The notes under the pieces: model-generated
Seen by the model: the letters and a program-made list of their open reading frames with translations, nothing else
Databases searched by the model: none
Told to the model about the DNA's origin: nothing
Translations under genes and position numbers: made by a program
In this document: piece after piece, positions 37,019 to 45,529 of the stretch
Layout: each line of letters begins with the position of its first letter
Position numbering within the stretch: position 1 is the stretch's first letter
NCBI RefSeq assembly: GCF_000701705.1
Contig: NZ_JNJP01000002.1
Coordinates: forward strand, 62,001 to 126,000
DNA length: 64,000 bases
Source of the DNA: Bilophila wadsworthia ATCC 49260
GTDB lineage: Bacteria > Desulfobacterota > Desulfovibrionia > Desulfovibrionales > Desulfovibrionaceae
Direction of reading: 5' to 3'

Positions 37019-38479
37019 TCAGAACAGGCCGTCGGGATCGATGCCGCACAGGCGGCGTGCAAGGGCCTTCTTCGCTTCCATGTTGGCCTGACGGCCGATC
37101 ATGATGCGCTGGGCCTGCGGCGAACCTGCGCCGTGCATGGATTCGGTGAGGTAGCCCACCGCCACGGAACCGATGGTCATGGCCTCGATGAGGCGGAGGA
37201 TGCGCTGGCGTTCTTCCACGGAATACCGGGCATCGCCCACCATGAGCTTGCGGCACCATTCGCCCACTTCGTCGGACGTGAAATCGGCATCGGAAGGCAT
37301 GGTCACCATGAGCCCCCCGGCGATGTCCTGCGCGAGGCGGGCGATCTCGTAAGGCAGGCGGGTGACGTTCTGCTTGCACACGTTGGCGAGGAGCATGTCG
37401 ATCTGGTAGTTGCCGGCCCGCGTGGGGGAGCCTTCGCAGGAACAGGCGATGCCGCAGGAGAACAGCGTCTCGTTCAGATGGATCATCTCGATGATCTTGT
37501 CCTTGATGTGGGACGCCTTGGCGCAGCCGTTGCATTCGGCGGCCGTCTGGGACGCGCCGATGAGCACGTCGCCGTTTCCGACCTTGCAGCCGCCGTAGGA
37601 CTGGCGGTGATAGCCGGCGAAACGTTCCACCAACATGCCGGTGAAATCGATCTCGCCCAACATGTACACGTTCTTATAAGGAACGAAGGTATCTTCAAAA
37701 ATGATGATGACTTCCTGGCCGCCGTAATTCGCGTTGCCCACGTCCACCTTGCTGGCTTCCAGCTTGCGGGTGTCGCTGGCCTGACGGCCATAGATGTAAA
37801 GGATGCTGGGGTCATCGGCGGGGACGGAGAAGGCCACGGCATAGTCCCGGTCTTCCTCGCGCATGGTCTGCGTGGGCATGACGAGGATCTGATGGGAGTT
37901 GAGGGCGCCGGTCTGGTGCATCTTGGCGCCGCGCACCACGATGCCGTCCTCGCGGCGTTCCACCACGCGCAGGAACATGTCGGGATCCTTCTGGGCGTAG
38001 GGGGCGAGGCCCCGGTTGCCCTTGGGGTCGGTCATGGCGCCGTCCACAGTCCAGTCCTTTTCCTGCCATTCTTTGACGAATTCCACGAAACGCCGGTGGT
38101 ATTCGGTGCCGTGGCGGGCATCGATCTCGTAGGTAGTGCTGAACACGGCGTTGAGGGCGTCCATGCCCACGCAGCGCTGGAAGCAGGCGCCGGTCATGCT
38201 CCCGCAAAGCCGCTGCATCTTCACCTTGTTCACCAGATCGGCCGTGGACTGGTGCAGATGGCAGAAGCGGTTCACGGGCTTGCCGGTAAAGCTGGAGGAC
38301 GTCACCATCAGCTCGCGGTATTCGGGCATCTCGGCCAGCTTGTAGGTCATGGCGCAGCAGTTGATGGAAGGGCGGATCAAGGGGTGGTCGACGCAATCCT
38401 CGATCTTCTCGCCAAAGGCATAAACTCTGCGGGGGCGCAGATCACGGAGGGACTGGATGTACTCCTCGGCGGTCATCAT
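37019..38479 (-). CDS. abfD: 4-hydroxybutyryl-CoA dehydratase / vinylacetyl-CoA isomerase
   Basis: Start at 38479 (MMTAEEY), 486 residues, with AGGA upstream. The family also includes flavin 4-hydroxyphenylacetate 3-hydroxylases, so cluster ligands decide. Cys99 and Cys103 (MTGACFQRCVG), His291 and Cys298 (YHRQSYGGC) match in spacing and almost in number the C99, C103, H292, C299 [4Fe-4S] ligands known from the Clostridium aminobutyricum enzyme. I therefore call a true oxygen-sensitive dehydratase that turns 4-hydroxybutyryl-CoA into crotonyl-CoA by a ketyl-radical mechanism. Downstream genes of the operon take crotonyl-CoA on to acetyl-CoA. Confidence 0.9.
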   Translation of the reverse strand: MMTAEEYIQSLRDLRPRRVYAFGEKIEDCVDHPLIRPSINCCAMTYKLAEMPEYRELMVTSSSFTGKPVNRFCHLHQSTADLVNKVKMQRLCGSMTGACFQRCVGMDALNAVFSTTYEIDARHGTEYHRRFVEFVKEWQEKDWTVDGAMTDPKGNRGLAPYAQKDPDMFLRVVERREDGIVVRGAKMHQTGALNSHQILVMPTQTMREEDRDYAVAFSVPADDPSILYIYGRQASDTRKLEASKVDVGNANYGGQEVIIIFEDTFVPYKNVYMLGEIDFTGMLVERFAGYHRQSYGGCKVGNGDVLIGASQTAAECNGCAKASHIKDKIIEMIHLNETLFSCGIACSCEGSPTRAGNYQIDMLLANVCKQNVTRLPYEIARLAQDIAGGLMVTMPSDADFTSDEVGEWCRKLMVGDARYSVEERQRILRLIEAMTIGSVAVGYLTESMHGAGSPQAQRIMIGRQANMEAKKALARRLCGIDPDGLF

Positions 38480-38574
38480 AACGCATATCCTGATGGTCTT
38501 CGCGACCGCTTTCGGAACAGCGGCGGCAGGTCTATGAAAACGGGCCCCCGCGACAGGAGCCCGCACACGCTCGG

Positions 38575-39330
38575 TCAGCTCTTATGGCAGAAGCTCCAGC
38601 CGCCGTCGGACTGGCACATGGGCATGAGTTCCATGTCGCACACGTCCATATGGGCGGGCAGGTTCACAGACCACCACACGGATTCGGCGATATTTTCAGG
38701 GGTCAGGGGATCCAAGTTTTCGTAAGCGGCTTCCGAAGTCTTCAGGTCACCCTTGAAACGCACGGCCAGAAATTCGGTGTGCAGATGGCCTGGCTTGATG
38801 TTGGTCACGCGGACGGGAGTGCCCAGAAGGTCGCAGCGGAGCATCCGGCTGAAGTGGTTCACGAAAGCCTTGGTGGCACCGTACACGTTGCCGCACTTGA
38901 AGGCGCGGTTGCCGGCGACGGAGCCGATGTTGACGATGTGGCCGGAGCCGCGTTCTATCATGCCGGGCAGGACGCAGCGGGTGCAGTACAGCAGGCCGTT
39001 GATGTTGGTGGCGATCATTTCGTCCCAGTCGTCCATGTTGCCCGCCTGAGCGGGGTTCTGGCCGATGGAGCTGCCCGCGTTGTTCAGCAGCACGTCGATG
39101 TCCTTGAACCCTTCGGGAAGGTTGGCGAACATTTCCACCACGACGTCACGCTTGGCGACGTCGAAACAGAGGGGGAGGAAATCTCCGCCCAGTTCGGCGG
39201 CGAGTTCGTCGAGGCGGGACTGGCGGCGGCCGGTGCCGATGACCTTCCAGCCTTCCTTGATGAAGCGGCGGGCGGTTTCGCGGCCGACACCGGAGGTGAC
39301 GCCGGTGATGAAGATGATTTTCTTGGACAT
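38575..39330 (-). CDS. Short-chain dehydrogenase/reductase
   Basis: 251 residues, classical SDR. NAD(P) site TGVTSGVGRETA at residues 9-20 with GTGRR after strand 2 (Arg pair suggests NADP), NNAGSS near 88 and the catalytic YGATK near 153, Ser in NIGSVAGN. The order of motifs resembles YdfG-type 3-hydroxyacid dehydrogenases. It probably oxidises a hydroxyl of the island's substrate. Same strand and operon as the flanking genes. Confidence 0.9.
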   Translation of the reverse strand: MSKKIIFITGVTSGVGRETARRFIKEGWKVIGTGRRQSRLDELAAELGGDFLPLCFDVAKRDVVVEMFANLPEGFKDIDVLLNNAGSSIGQNPAQAGNMDDWDEMIATNINGLLYCTRCVLPGMIERGSGHIVNIGSVAGNRAFKCGNVYGATKAFVNHFSRMLRCDLLGTPVRVTNIKPGHLHTEFLAVRFKGDLKTSEAAYENLDPLTPENIAESVWWSVNLPAHMDVCDMELMPMCQSDGGWSFCHKS

Positions 39331-39435
39331 GTCTGACTCCTCGGAAAGGTTAGAAGTGGGTATGCTGCGACATTGGGGAGGGGCCCCGGAAGCCGCCCCG
39401 GACGGCTGCGGCTTCCGGGGATGGAGGAAGGGGGG

Positions 39436-40290
39436 CTACAGCATCTTGAAGGTCGCGGTGAAGTTTTCTTCGCCGTACTTTTCAGCGGTGGCCGCGAACA
39501 CCTCACGGGCGCGGGACATCATGGGCACGCGCTGGCCGAAGGATTCGCACATCTCGATGCCGAGGCGCACGTCCTTGAAGGCCAGATTCACGGTGAACAC
39601 CGGATGCTCGAAGTCTTCGTCGAAGGTGCCGGAAGCGGTGTTCTTGAACTGGAAGGAGAAGGCCCCGGAATTGGAGATCTGTTCGATGAACTGTTCCTTG
39701 GGGATGTTGGCGAGCTTGGCGAGCTTGATGCTTTCGGAGCAGACGGCGTTGATGCTCATGCCCATGAGGTTCTGGATGAGCTTCAGCGCGCAGCCGGCCT
39801 TCACGTCGCCGATGTAGGCGGGCTTGCCCATCTTCTTGAGCAGGCATTCCTCATACTTGTCGTAGGTGGCCTTGTCGCCGCCGCCGAACAGGGGGCAGGT
39901 GCCGTCCGCGGCAAAGGCGGGGCCCTTGCCCATGGGGATGACGAGGTACTTCTTGCCCAGCTTGGCGGCCTCGGCTTCGAGCATCACCACCGTTTCAATG
40001 TCCAAGGTGGACAGGTCGAAATGCACGCCGCCTTCGGGGAGGTTTTCAAACACGCCGTCGGGCCCGAGCAGAACGCCCTTGGCGTCTTTGGGCATGGGCA
40101 CACAGGTGATGCACACGTCAACCTGGGCGGCCAGTTCCTTCACGGTGGCGGCGGAAGAGGCACCCATGTCCACGAACTTCTGCATGTTGGCGGGGTTGAT
40201 GTCGTACACCACCACGTCGATGCCGTTCTTGACGATGTTGGAACAGATGCCGGCACCCATCTTGCCGAGGCCGATAAAACCAACTTTCAT
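39436..40290 (-). CDS. Beta-hydroxyacid dehydrogenase (3-hydroxyisobutyrate/GarR/YihU family), copy 1
   Basis: 284 residues. NAD(P) site GFIGLGKMGAGICSNI at residues 4-19; catalytic Lys region GDVKAGCALKLIQNLMG near residue 170. At the substrate-binding turn, where family members usually have DAPVSGG, it has PMGKGP. Related enzymes reduce tartronate semialdehyde, succinate semialdehyde (4-hydroxybutyrate) or 3-sulfolactaldehyde. Given the neighbouring dehydratase, succinate-semialdehyde/4-hydroxybutyrate or sulfolactaldehyde chemistry is plausible. Followed on the same strand by the SDR gene and preceded by a paralogue 13 bp away. Confidence 0.88.
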   Translation of the reverse strand: MKVGFIGLGKMGAGICSNIVKNGIDVVVYDINPANMQKFVDMGASSAATVKELAAQVDVCITCVPMPKDAKGVLLGPDGVFENLPEGGVHFDLSTLDIETVVMLEAEAAKLGKKYLVIPMGKGPAFAADGTCPLFGGGDKATYDKYEECLLKKMGKPAYIGDVKAGCALKLIQNLMGMSINAVCSESIKLAKLANIPKEQFIEQISNSGAFSFQFKNTASGTFDEDFEHPVFTVNLAFKDVRLGIEMCESFGQRVPMMSRAREVFAATAEKYGEENFTATFKML

Positions 40291-40303
40291 GGCAAACTCC
40301 TAG

Positions 40304-41203
40304 TCAATTACATGGTTCCGCAGCAGTTGCGCCGTCATTTTCCGCATCCATGAGAAGGCGGTACACGGAGATGTAGTCTTCCTCTCCGTAGCCGGCTTCC
40401 GATGCGGCCTTGTAGCGATCCCTGAGCATGGCGAAGGCGGGGCAGGAAACTCCCGCCTCTTCCGCCATCTCCACGCCGAACTTCATATCTTTCCAGGCGT
40501 TGTCGAGCGTACCGCGCATGGGCAGGAAGGCTTCGGCGAACACCTTGTGCCCCGAGTTCCGCATCTGGTAGGACCAGGCGCCGGTGGACTTCGCCCCATT
40601 GAGGAAGGCCTCTTCGGAGAGGCCCATCCTCTTCGCGAAGAACACGCCTTCGGTAAGGATGACGTTGTTAGAAAGCCCGATGAGGTTGGTGATGAGCTTG
40701 AAGGCGCAGGCCGCCTTCACGTCGCCTAGATAAAACACTTCCCCTATATCGGAGAGGAACGCCTTATCCCGCTCATACACATCCTTTGAGCCACCGAAGA
40801 ACAAGGGGGACTCCCCGGCCTCGGCCGCTTCGGGCCCCTTGCCCATGGGCATGTGCACGTAGCGGACGCCGTGCCTCTCGGCTTCCGCGTCCAGAGCGAG
40901 GACGGACTCGATGTCCCACGTGCCCATGTCGTAGAAGGCCATACCCTCCCCCATGCAGGAGAACACGCCGTTTGCGCCGCCCGCCACGGCCTTGAGCGCA
41001 GCCACGGAAGACAGGCAGCTCATCACCACGCCAGCGCCGCGGGTAGCCTCCTGAGGCGTGGCAAAGGCTTCCGCGCCCCATCCGGCGACCTTGGCCGCCT
41101 TTTCAGGGCTGCGGTTCCATACCTGCAGGGCGTATCCCTTGTTCAACAGGTTGCGGCACACGCCGCTCCCCATGCTCCCAAGCCCCAGAAAACAGACCTT
41201 CAT
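40304..41203 (-). CDS. Beta-hydroxyacid dehydrogenase (3-hydroxyisobutyrate/GarR/YihU family), copy 2
   Basis: 299 residues, paralogue of the next gene on the strand. NAD(P) site CFLGLGSMGSGVCRNLLNKG at the N terminus; GDVKAACAFKLITNLIG carries the catalytic Lys. It shares the unusual PMGKGP turn with copy 1. Divergence between the copies is considerable, so they probably act on different substrates or form a heteromer. Spaced 13 bp from each neighbour, it is clearly part of the operon. Confidence 0.88.
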   Translation of the reverse strand: MKVCFLGLGSMGSGVCRNLLNKGYALQVWNRSPEKAAKVAGWGAEAFATPQEATRGAGVVMSCLSSVAALKAVAGGANGVFSCMGEGMAFYDMGTWDIESVLALDAEAERHGVRYVHMPMGKGPEAAEAGESPLFFGGSKDVYERDKAFLSDIGEVFYLGDVKAACAFKLITNLIGLSNNVILTEGVFFAKRMGLSEEAFLNGAKSTGAWSYQMRNSGHKVFAEAFLPMRGTLDNAWKDMKFGVEMAEEAGVSCPAFAMLRDRYKAASEAGYGEEDYISVYRLLMDAENDGATAAEPCN

Positions 41204-41216
41204 GGCATCCTCTGGC

Positions 41217-42374
41217 TTACAGGGTTCTCAAAAGACGGCTGGCGGCCGTTTCGATCTCGCCCAGCATGTCGGAGCTGGTCATGGCACCCCAGCACACGTC
41301 CACCAGCTTGTCCTGCACGATATCGGTGGCCTGATCGAGGGTGAGCCCCTGATTGATGACGCCGGACACGTCGACGTCGATATTGTCGCGCATGGCCTTC
41401 ACGGTCATGGGATTGCCCGAAATCTTGATGACGGGGGCCACGGGATGGCCGATGCAGTTGCCCTTGCCGGTGGAGAAGATGACGGCGTGGCAGCCGCCCG
41501 ACACGATGGCGGTGAGGTTCTCCACGCCGGGGGCGGGAGCGTCCATGATGACGAAGCCCTTCTTCGTGGGACGTTCGCCCTCTTCGAGGACTTCGACCAG
41601 AGGCCTGGTGCCACCCTTCTTGATGGCGCCGAGGGCCTTTTCCTCAATGGTGGTCAGGCCGCCGGCGATGTTATCGGGAGCGGGGTTGGCGCCCATGATG
41701 TCGAGATTGTGCTCGGCGGCATAGTCGAGGGTGCGCTGGATGATGCCCTTCACCTTGGCGGCCACTTCGGGGGTGACGGCGCGGCGGCCGAGCATCTCCT
41801 CGCCGCCCAGCAGTTCCAGCGTTTCCGACATGATGACGGTGCCGCCGGCGTCGATGACGCGGTCGGCCAAACGTCCGGTCACCGGATTGGAGACGATGCC
41901 GGAAGAACCGTCGGAGCCGCCGCATTCCACGCCGAGGACGAATTCGCTCCAAGGCATGGGTTCGGGGCGCAGGCGGCCCGCATCGTGAAGCATCTGGATG
42001 GCGGCCTGAGCGGCGCGATACGCCACTTCCACGGTGCCGCCCTGATCTTCGATGGAGAAGCCCACCACGGGCTTGCCGCCCTTCGCGATCTCGCCGGAAA
42101 TGTATTCGGCGGTCTGATCTTCCAAAGCCACGACGATGACGCCGTACACGTTGGGATGCAGGGCGGTATTGATGGAGAGGAGGTTGTGCAGGGCAAGGTC
42201 TTCGTTCATTTCGCCGCGGCCGAACCCGGGGCAAAAAGGCACGCAACCCTTCACCAGAGAGCATATGCGCCGCACCGTAGGATTGGCGTTGTCCATCGTA
42301 GCGATGACGGCGATATGGTTGCGGATGCCGAAACGGCCATCGGGACGCCTGTAACCCATGATTTCTGGCAGCAT
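41217..42374 (-). CDS. UxaA/SuyB-family lyase, large subunit
   Basis: 385 residues of the altronate/galactarate dehydratase C-terminal family. Landmarks are GYRRPDGRFGIRNHIAVIAT at the start, GVECGGSDGSSGI near 148 (the cysteine segment), NIAGGLTTIEEKALG near 242 and NIDVDVSG near 345. Separate small SAF subunit plus about 390-residue large subunit is the arrangement of (R)-sulfolactate sulfo-lyase SuyAB and of some sugar-acid dehydratases. Sequence alone does not separate these, so I give no symbol. The product would be pyruvate plus sulfite, or a 2-keto-3-deoxy acid. The small subunit gene ends 11 bp upstream. Confidence 0.87.
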   Translation of the reverse strand: MLPEIMGYRRPDGRFGIRNHIAVIATMDNANPTVRRICSLVKGCVPFCPGFGRGEMNEDLALHNLLSINTALHPNVYGVIVVALEDQTAEYISGEIAKGGKPVVGFSIEDQGGTVEVAYRAAQAAIQMLHDAGRLRPEPMPWSEFVLGVECGGSDGSSGIVSNPVTGRLADRVIDAGGTVIMSETLELLGGEEMLGRRAVTPEVAAKVKGIIQRTLDYAAEHNLDIMGANPAPDNIAGGLTTIEEKALGAIKKGGTRPLVEVLEEGERPTKKGFVIMDAPAPGVENLTAIVSGGCHAVIFSTGKGNCIGHPVAPVIKISGNPMTVKAMRDNIDVDVSGVINQGLTLDQATDIVQDKLVDVCWGAMTSSDMLGEIETAASRLLRTL

Positions 42375-42385
42375 GACAGCGTTCC

Positions 42386-42661
42386 TTATTCTTTTACGGT
42401 GTGGCGACCGCTGACGACGTTATGCACGTGAACGTGCTCGCCGGGGGCGATATCGGCGGTCGCTATCCCCACGGGCTCTCCATATTTAACGATCTGGCCA
42501 CCCTTGGGGATAGCCTTGATGGCGACCTTATGGGCAAAGGGAAGCTCGTCTTTGGCACAAACCATCTTGCCTCCCACCGTAAATTCGCTTCCCACAGCCA
42601 AGGAAGGGACCATGACAATGGCAATGTTATCTTTGGCGTGCATCATAATAACGTGTTCCAT
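42386..42661 (-). CDS. UxaA/SuyA-family lyase, small SAF-domain subunit
   Basis: Start at 42661 (MEHVIMMHAKDN) with AAGG upstream; 91 residues forming one SAF domain, with the family segment KVAIKAIPKGGQIVKYGEPVG (split across residues about 47-67) and HVHVHNV at the end. It pairs with the large subunit downstream. It is the first gene of the eleven-gene minus-strand operon; the sigma-54 promoter at 42730-42746 lies about 70 bp upstream. Confidence 0.87.
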   Translation of the reverse strand: MEHVIMMHAKDNIAIVMVPSLAVGSEFTVGGKMVCAKDELPFAHKVAIKAIPKGGQIVKYGEPVGIATADIAPGEHVHVHNVVSGRHTVKE

Positions 42662-42729
42662 TAGGCAACCTTTTCGTTGAGTGTATAGAGAGCGGATCGG
42701 TTTTTCGATTTCTCTTTTCCAGCACTTTG

Positions 42730-42746
42730 TGCAAAAGGTTTGCCAA
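42730..42746 (-). promoter_or_regulatory. Sigma-54 promoter of the UxaA/abfD operon
   Basis: On the minus strand TTGGCAAACCTTTTGCA: GG at -24 and GC at -12 with exact 12-base offset and a perfect TTGCA. It places the transcript start about 58 bases before the first ATG. Confidence 0.78.
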
Positions 42747-42849
42747 CATCCCCTTTCTGCCGAAAAACCTTCAGCCAGGCCTCGCCAATCCTCTGGAAAA
42801 GTCGCAAGTATCACTGATCGCCCCGCCGAAAGCCCTGCGTGCGGCATCT

Positions 42850-42895
42850 TTCATTTCAGTTCGATGCGTTTCATTTTGAACCATTTCATTTTGAT
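42850..42895. promoter_or_regulatory. Clustered TTTCATTTTGAA-like sites (candidate activator sites)
   Basis: GTTTCATTTTGAAC at 42868-42881 is an imperfect palindrome; ATTTCATTTTGAT (42883-42895) and TTTCATTTCAG (42850-42860 region) are further half-matches. They lie about 125-150 bp upstream of the minus-strand -24 box, the usual enhancer distance. Confidence 0.6.
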
Positions 42896-43042
42896 ATAAT
42901 GAAAGAACCAGCCTTCCAAAAGGCTTCTCCCGGCACCCCAAAAAACGCTATCCATATCTTTCCTTTTCTAAAAAAAGTTTTCTATATATAACACCAGATA
43001 GTTCCATTGTTTTTTTATTCAGGATCTGTCACAGTAAGCGAT

Positions 43043-43068
43043 TGAAATTTCATTTCATGAAATTTCAT
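43043..43068. promoter_or_regulatory. Nested TGAAATTTCA palindromes
   Basis: TGAAATTTCA (43043-43052), ATTTCATGAAAT (43052-43063) and ATGAAATTTCAT (43057-43068) overlap as perfect palindromes built from the same TTTCA/TGAAA half-site seen elsewhere in the region. Confidence 0.6.
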
Positions 43069-43385
43069 ATGTATACTACAAAGTCCATCCCTTTGCTGAG
43101 GGGGGTCGACCAACAAAAAGAATTAAAAAACATTGTATATTTGCCATCCTGTAAAACCGTATCAGCCCTATTTATGGCAGAGCCTTTATTCTTTATGTTC
43201 CGTTGCATCCTTTGGCACGATGAATCGATGATTCAATATGGATATGAACACCTTATTTATTATCGTGTTCTAAAATCATATTGCTTCTTGATAAAAAAAT
43301 TCCTTTTATATGCAAAAAAACCACATCGTGTAACCTTGAAGCGTGTAGCAGGCAAACCGCTTTTCGCCCCTATCATTTTTGATAG

Positions 43386-43398
43386 TTTCAATTTTGAA
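43386..43398. promoter_or_regulatory. TTTCAATTTTGAA palindrome upstream of the epimerase promoter
   Basis: Near-perfect palindrome about 145 bp upstream of the -24 box at 43542, matching the sites at 42868-42895; a related ATTTCATTTTAAAAT follows at about 43400. Confidence 0.55.
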
Positions 43399-43539
43399 TA
43401 TTTCATTTTAAAATCACAAACCATTCCTCCGCCTGAAATCCTTCCCGAGCGCATATCCGAACCACTCCAAAAGCCCTGCCTTCTCGCGATACCGCGCGCA
43501 AGGCCCTTCCTCTGCGGCCATACTCCGGGCCTGCGCCCG

Positions 43540-43556
43540 TTGACACAGAATTTGCA
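43540..43556 (+). promoter_or_regulatory. Sigma-54-like promoter of the epimerase gene
   Basis: TTGACACAGAATTTGCA: perfect TTGCA at -12 and the rest of the consensus, but GA in place of GG at -24, which may weaken it. It lies 80 bp before the ATG at 43636. Confidence 0.6.
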
Positions 43557-43635
43557 AGAAGAAAAACACAAGCGGCGTTCCGGCTGTCGAACCAGACCTT
43601 TCCTCGTCCCGAACATACGAACTCTGGAGGTTGTC

Positions 43636-44676
43636 ATGCAGCGAGTTGAAAGAAGCGTTTTTGGTGAACTCAACGGTAAACCGATCCACCTGTTCCGTCT
43701 GTCCAACGCCAACGGCATGGTGGCCGAGCTCCTCGAATTCGGCGGCCGCATCAAGGCCCTGTGCATCCCCGACGGCCAGGGCGGCCTGGACAACATGAGC
43801 GTAGGGTACGACACCTTCGAGCCCTACCATACCCGCTTCAATCCCTGGCTCGGCGCCCTCCTCGGCCGCACCGCCAGCCGCGTCACCGGCGCGCGGTTCC
43901 AGATCGACGGCAAGACCTATAATCTGTCCGCCAGCGGCCCCGCCGGCAGCAACATGCACGGCGGCTTCGTGGGCTTCGACAGCCGCGTATGGACCGGCGA
44001 AGCCGACAGCGACGCCACCGGCGCCACGCTGAAGCTCACGTATCTCTCTCCCGATGGCGAAGAAGGCTATCCCGGCAACGCCTCCGTGACCGTCACCTAC
44101 CGCCTCGACGACGACAACCGCTTCCACATGAACTGGGAAGCCGTCACCGACGCCCCTACCATCATCGACATGTCCTCTCACGTGTACCTGAACCTCAACG
44201 GCTTCAAGAACCGTGACGTCATGAACGAATACCTGAAGGTCAACGCTTCGTATTATCTGGAAAAAGATGCCACCGGCACCCCCACCGGCAACTTCATCCC
44301 CGTGGAAGGCTCCGTGTTCGACCTGCGCACCCCAAAGCTGTTGGAGGAACTCTCTCAGGGCGCGGTGTACAATCCCATCATGGCTCTGGACGGCGAAGGC
44401 GGCACCCTGCGCGAAGTGGCCGAAGTGAGCATCCCGGAACAGGGCCGCTCCTACACCCTGCACACCACGGCCCGCGCCCTGCAGGTGTACAACGCCTATA
44501 ACATGGCCTCGTTCTATACTTCCCGCGGGCTGGAATCCCCCTTCGCCCCGGCCCCCGGCCTTGCCATCGAACCGCAGAACTACCCCAACGCCATCAACAT
44601 CCCCTCCATGCCGTCGCCCATTCTCCGCCCCGGCGAAACGTACAGCGAGCGGCAGTTCTTTGCCTTCAAATGGTAA
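43636..44676 (+). CDS. Aldose 1-epimerase (GalM-type mutarotase)
   Basis: Start at 43636 with GGAGG upstream; the longer frame begins in AT-rich leader. 346 residues. FGGRIKAL and LLGRTASRVTGARF are GalM signatures; the likely general acid His lies in MSSHVYLNLNG (about residue 178) and the catalytic Glu in GLAIEPQNYPNAIN (about residue 311). No signal peptide. It interconverts alpha and beta anomers of an aldose. In sulfosugar pathways such an enzyme acts on sulfoquinovose; ordinary sugars are equally possible. A terminator follows. Confidence 0.92.
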   Translation: MQRVERSVFGELNGKPIHLFRLSNANGMVAELLEFGGRIKALCIPDGQGGLDNMSVGYDTFEPYHTRFNPWLGALLGRTASRVTGARFQIDGKTYNLSASGPAGSNMHGGFVGFDSRVWTGEADSDATGATLKLTYLSPDGEEGYPGNASVTVTYRLDDDNRFHMNWEAVTDAPTIIDMSSHVYLNLNGFKNRDVMNEYLKVNASYYLEKDATGTPTGNFIPVEGSVFDLRTPKLLEELSQGAVYNPIMALDGEGGTLREVAEVSIPEQGRSYTLHTTARALQVYNAYNMASFYTSRGLESPFAPAPGLAIEPQNYPNAINIPSMPSPILRPGETYSERQFFAFKW

Positions 44677-44683
44677 GCAGTTA

Positions 44684-44731
44684 GCATGAAAGGATGGAAG
44701 CTTTGAAGAGCTTCCATCCTTTCATGCTTTT
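44684..44731 (+). terminator. Strong Rho-independent terminator after the epimerase gene
   Basis: Perfect 19-bp stem with a 6-nt loop (arms 44684-44702 and 44709-44727) followed by TTTT. It should separate the epimerase transcript from the downstream genes, at least partly. Confidence 0.85.
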
Positions 44732-44770
44732 GCCGACATCAACGCAGCGCCATCCTGCTAGGAGGCTCCC

Positions 44771-45439
44771 ATGGCCACCCGGAACATCATCGATCTCAGC
44801 CAGCCCATCACCCCGGCATCGCCTGCCCCTTGCGATCCGCCTGTGGAATTCCGCACGGTGGCCCGCCACAGTCCCGATTCCCCCTACCAGATGATGTGGT
44901 TCGGCATGACCGATCACACGGGCACGCACATCGATGCGCCTCTGCATTTCGTCCCCGGCGGGAAGCCCATCGATGAAGCAGATCTCTCTGCCCTGTATTC
45001 CATGCCCGGCGTCTTCCTCGACTTCACCACCGCATCCCCCTTCCACAAGATCGATGCGGGCGACGTGGAACGCGAGCTGAAGCAATACGGCTCCATCCCG
45101 GAAGACGCCTTCATCATGCTCCACACCGGAACGGGTTGGTATTCCAATACGCAGGAATATTTCAATTCCCCGTTCATCACCCCTGCCGCTGCGGAACGCA
45201 TCATCCGGCTCCGTCCGGTGGCTGTGGGCGTCAACGGCCCCACCGTGGACGACCGCAGGGGGGAAGGGCGCCCCATCCACCGCGCCTTCCTTTCCCATGG
45301 CGTGCATATCATCGAAGGCATCGTGCGTTCCGAACTTCTGGCAGGAAAACGATTCCACTGTACGGCCCTGCCCTTGAAGCTCGCCGGCTTCACGGGTTCC
45401 CCGATACGCTTTGTGGCGGTTCTGGAAGAGCCCGCCTGA
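44771..45439 (+). CDS. Cyclase / kynurenine-formamidase-like metal hydrolase
   Basis: 222 residues. The metal-binding signature DHTGTHIDAPLHF (about residues 48-60) defines the cyclase family (kynurenine formamidase, isatin hydrolase and related amide or lactone hydrolases). LSQPI at the N terminus and HTGTGW near 119 also fit. It may open a lactone or amide of the island's substrate, for instance after an aldose is oxidised; that is inference. AGGAGG precedes the ATG. Confidence 0.85.
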   Translation: MATRNIIDLSQPITPASPAPCDPPVEFRTVARHSPDSPYQMMWFGMTDHTGTHIDAPLHFVPGGKPIDEADLSALYSMPGVFLDFTTASPFHKIDAGDVERELKQYGSIPEDAFIMLHTGTGWYSNTQEYFNSPFITPAAAERIIRLRPVAVGVNGPTVDDRRGEGRPIHRAFLSHGVHIIEGIVRSELLAGKRFHCTALPLKLAGFTGSPIRFVAVLEEPA

Positions 45440-45529
45440 TCTGGCACCTTGCCGCCCCTGCGGATGCCCATACACGGAATACTGAATAAAAAAGCCCTCA
45501 TGACAGAGGGCATACCAACAGGAGGTTCC

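Larger units (their letters stand above)
42662..43635. other. Divergent control region of the catabolic island
   Basis: About 970 bp, AT-rich in the middle, without a credible gene. It contains two divergent sigma-54 promoters and several TTTCA-TTGAA palindromes, listed separately. Confidence 0.7.

Noticed and set aside
45439..45470. TGGCACC-TTGCC sequence after the cyclase stop as a sigma-54 promoter
   Set aside because: The spacing between the GG and GC elements is wrong for a -24/-12 promoter.
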